Source: Trachelipus rathkii
Lineage: Eukaryota; Arthropoda; Malacostraca; Isopoda; Trachelipodidae
Assembly (NCBI GenBank): GCA_015478945.1
Contig: JABUQX010117146.1
Location: forward strand, 1 to 37,019
Direction of reading: 5' to 3'
DNA: 37,019 bases
The translations under genes and the position numbers were made by a program. Below are positions 35,313-37,019 of this stretch, one piece after another; positions within the stretch are counted from its first letter, which is position 1, and each line of letters starts with the position of its first letter. Below the pieces are notes generated by a model. The model ran no database searches and was not told where the DNA came from. It saw only the letters and a list, made by a program, of their open reading frames with translations.

Positions 35313-36006
35313 CCTGTTTGCGCATGGGTGAATAAATAATCATCATCCACGTCCCTCGAAGTTGCGAGCTGGTGAGAGATCACGGCCGTGAATAAAGGCT
35401 ACATTAATGCTATGACCAGTTAGAGTATCTTTGCCCCGCTCGGTTTCTCTTTGTCTCGGTCGTAGCGTGAGTAGGTACTCTAAAGCACGCTCACTCTGCC
35501 AACACGGGTTCTATGAATGTATCCTGATAGAGATACATACCATAGATATATAGTATATATATGATTTGATTGCAGGGTATTGCATATCACTTATACATAA
35601 TTAACCCCCGACCGGTAGGTATTATAATATAATATATATACGCGGTCTACTTGGGTATGACGGGCTGACGTTATTCCAGTTCAAGCTCTGTTTGCGTCCT
35701 ACTTTCGAAAAAGGTAAAGCAGAGCTGGGGTAAAGAGAGGGTAACGTCATTGTGGAAATTGGCTTGCCAAAGACTTGCTTACTAAGAGAACAGCCATGAT
35801 ATAATATATAGCGGGTATCCATCTTTCTATGGTGTGGGTTCGAATGACTTGTAGAAGGGCGAGCTTATGTGGCGCTCCACGAGACTACCTGCGACACATT
35901 GCAACGTACTATCGTCGAAACCCTATACATGTTAGCTTGCATAGGGGTCCAGGATCGTATCCTATGCATGGTGAACCAGATAACATCTAAAGGAGGGGAG
36001 TTTACC

Positions 36007-36327
36007 TTATTTTAAAAGTTCTTCTTGAAATGATTGGCTATCAATCACTTTATAACAAATAAATAGACCCAAAACGGTCTTGGTAGTTAAGTTATTTTCC
36101 ACCTCGTGCGGCAGGCCTAATAACTCAGTTAACACTGATATGTGCGCTAAATCCCCCGAATTAGAAATCTTTCGAGTCTTAGAAAGAAGCGGTGTAGAGA
36201 TCCCACGTAGATAATCGCTCTTATCTGTGTACTTTCTAACGGGTATATAGGCTATTCTCGGCTTTCTCTTTATTGTTCCATATCGTCCGTCACAGCACCA
36301 GTTCGTCGGTACAAAGACAACTATCAC
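36007..36327 (-). CDS. Hypothetical open frame of 106 codons on the minus strand
   Basis: The frame encodes a mixed-composition peptide with a hydrophobic start (MIVVFVPTNW), a basic middle (TIKRKPRIAYIPVRKY) and a Leu-rich stretch (VLTELLGLPHEVENN). It has no motif I can name, no clear signal peptide and no neighbours that would suggest a role. It is among the better-composed frames in the window but may be chance. Confidence 0.2.
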   Translation of the reverse strand: MIVVFVPTNWCCDGRYGTIKRKPRIAYIPVRKYTDKSDYLRGISTPLLSKTRKISNSGDLAHISVLTELLGLPHEVENNLTTKTVLGLFICYKVIDSQSFQEELLK

Positions 36328-37019
36328 GTACTAAATATTTTCAAAATCTGCGAGGGCGTGCAAGGATGCGAGTCACTAAGAGTGTCTCGACCTGAAGTGA
36401 ATAATATGATTAAGGAGGGTATATAAACATATATATATATATATGATACTTACATAATACTTGAGATAATAGTGATTATTACACTACTCACTCACCTCAG
36501 TATATATATATCAATATATACTATCATTAACCCTATATCTTAAGAAGGAGGCATGGGGCTGGTGGAGATATACTACATATATATATTATACTATCACTAT
36601 ATATTATATAATAGTATATATATATATATTATATATATATTATATATCCCTTGATGGATACACAATGGGAGGAGACCATAAAGATCAACAGTTTTGAGAG
36701 AAAAAGGTATAAAGTATATATTTCTTAAAATTCAATGGTTGAAATTTCTATTATTGAAATAAGCTCATATGAAAAGAACTCTTATATAAACCTAACACAT
36801 ATTAAATAGAAATTGTAGTTTTGTTAATTATGGCTTCTATGAGCCTCCAAAATACGAAAACAGAAAAAGTAGTAGATACATGACGTAAGTCACTAACAGC
36901 TTTTACATGTCCAATTCCTAGTAAAAATATTTTCAAATGTTAATGGACAATTCCTTTTAATTATGTAAAGTAAATAAGTTAAGTAAGAAAATTAATTTTC
37001 AAATTTAAATAAATTTTGC
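36328..37019. other. Unassigned right end with (TA)n tracts
   Basis: TA tracts lie at 36428-36445 and 36570-36648. Between and after them is AT-rich mixed sequence with purine-rich patches (AAGGAGGGT near 36412, AAGAAGGAGGCATGGGG near 36542, GGGAGGAGA near 36667). The last 300 bp hold no open frame of note. Confidence 0.5.

Noticed and set aside
35039..35383. 114-codon minus-strand frame
   Set aside because: It overlaps the plus-strand frame at 35070-35312, whose charged composition looks more coding-like. This one is Ser/Leu-rich and has no motif.
35829..35850. tRNA B-box-like GGGTTCGAATGAC
   Set aside because: The flanking bases do not form a T-arm stem, and no A-box or acceptor stem could be placed upstream.
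11000..36000. Organelle genome (AT-rich mitochondrial or plastid DNA)
   Set aside because: There are no conserved organelle proteins, rRNA or tRNA genes, and nuclear-type LINEs lie on the same contig.

Overview
The window looks like nuclear, non-coding, AT-rich animal DNA, most likely from an arthropod. A decapod crustacean is my best guess, because reverse-transcriptase tails of the 'W(F/Y)GHVERM' and 'LVKR' type are very common there, but this rests on recalled family resemblance and was not searched. There is no bacterial layout: no operons, no ribosome-binding-site-spaced genes, no rRNA, no convincing tRNA and no CRISPR. The longest open frame from an ATG is about 121 codons. No intact cellular gene can be supported.

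Left part (1-10.9 kb). Three decayed non-LTR retrotransposon (LINE) fragments lie on the + strand. Fragments A (362-945) and B (1125-2135) belong to one family and carry the C-terminal tail of the reverse transcriptase plus the 3' end. B also keeps a YADD motif. Fragment C (about 5.55-8.08 kb) is a different family, with remnants of endonuclease, reverse transcriptase and an RNase H domain in the expected order but broken by many frameshifts. All three run into (TA)n-rich DNA on their 3' side. From 8.35 to 10.9 kb the + strand is pyrimidine-rich without a recognisable gene.

Middle (11-17.6 kb). A strikingly G-poor block (11.0-13.45 kb, A-rich then A/C-rich) is followed by featureless AT-rich sequence.

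Right part (17.6-37 kb). By comparing short exact words I find that about 17.6-22.7 kb and 22.7-28.1 kb are two co-linear, highly diverged direct copies of one long unit, offset about 5.1-5.4 kb, each carrying large (TA)n blocks. A third, internally shortened copy appears near 29.3-30.2 kb, and scraps of the family recur near 34.2 and 35.95 kb. A GC-richer island at 34.57-36.33 kb holds several open frames of protein-like composition that I cannot identify.

The dense small indels in the LINEs, the stuttering TA tracts and the indel-rich divergence of the repeat copies could be old age or low-accuracy long-read sequence; the sequence alone does not separate these. I see no new enzymatic or defence system. 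The most notable structure is the long-unit tandem repeat.
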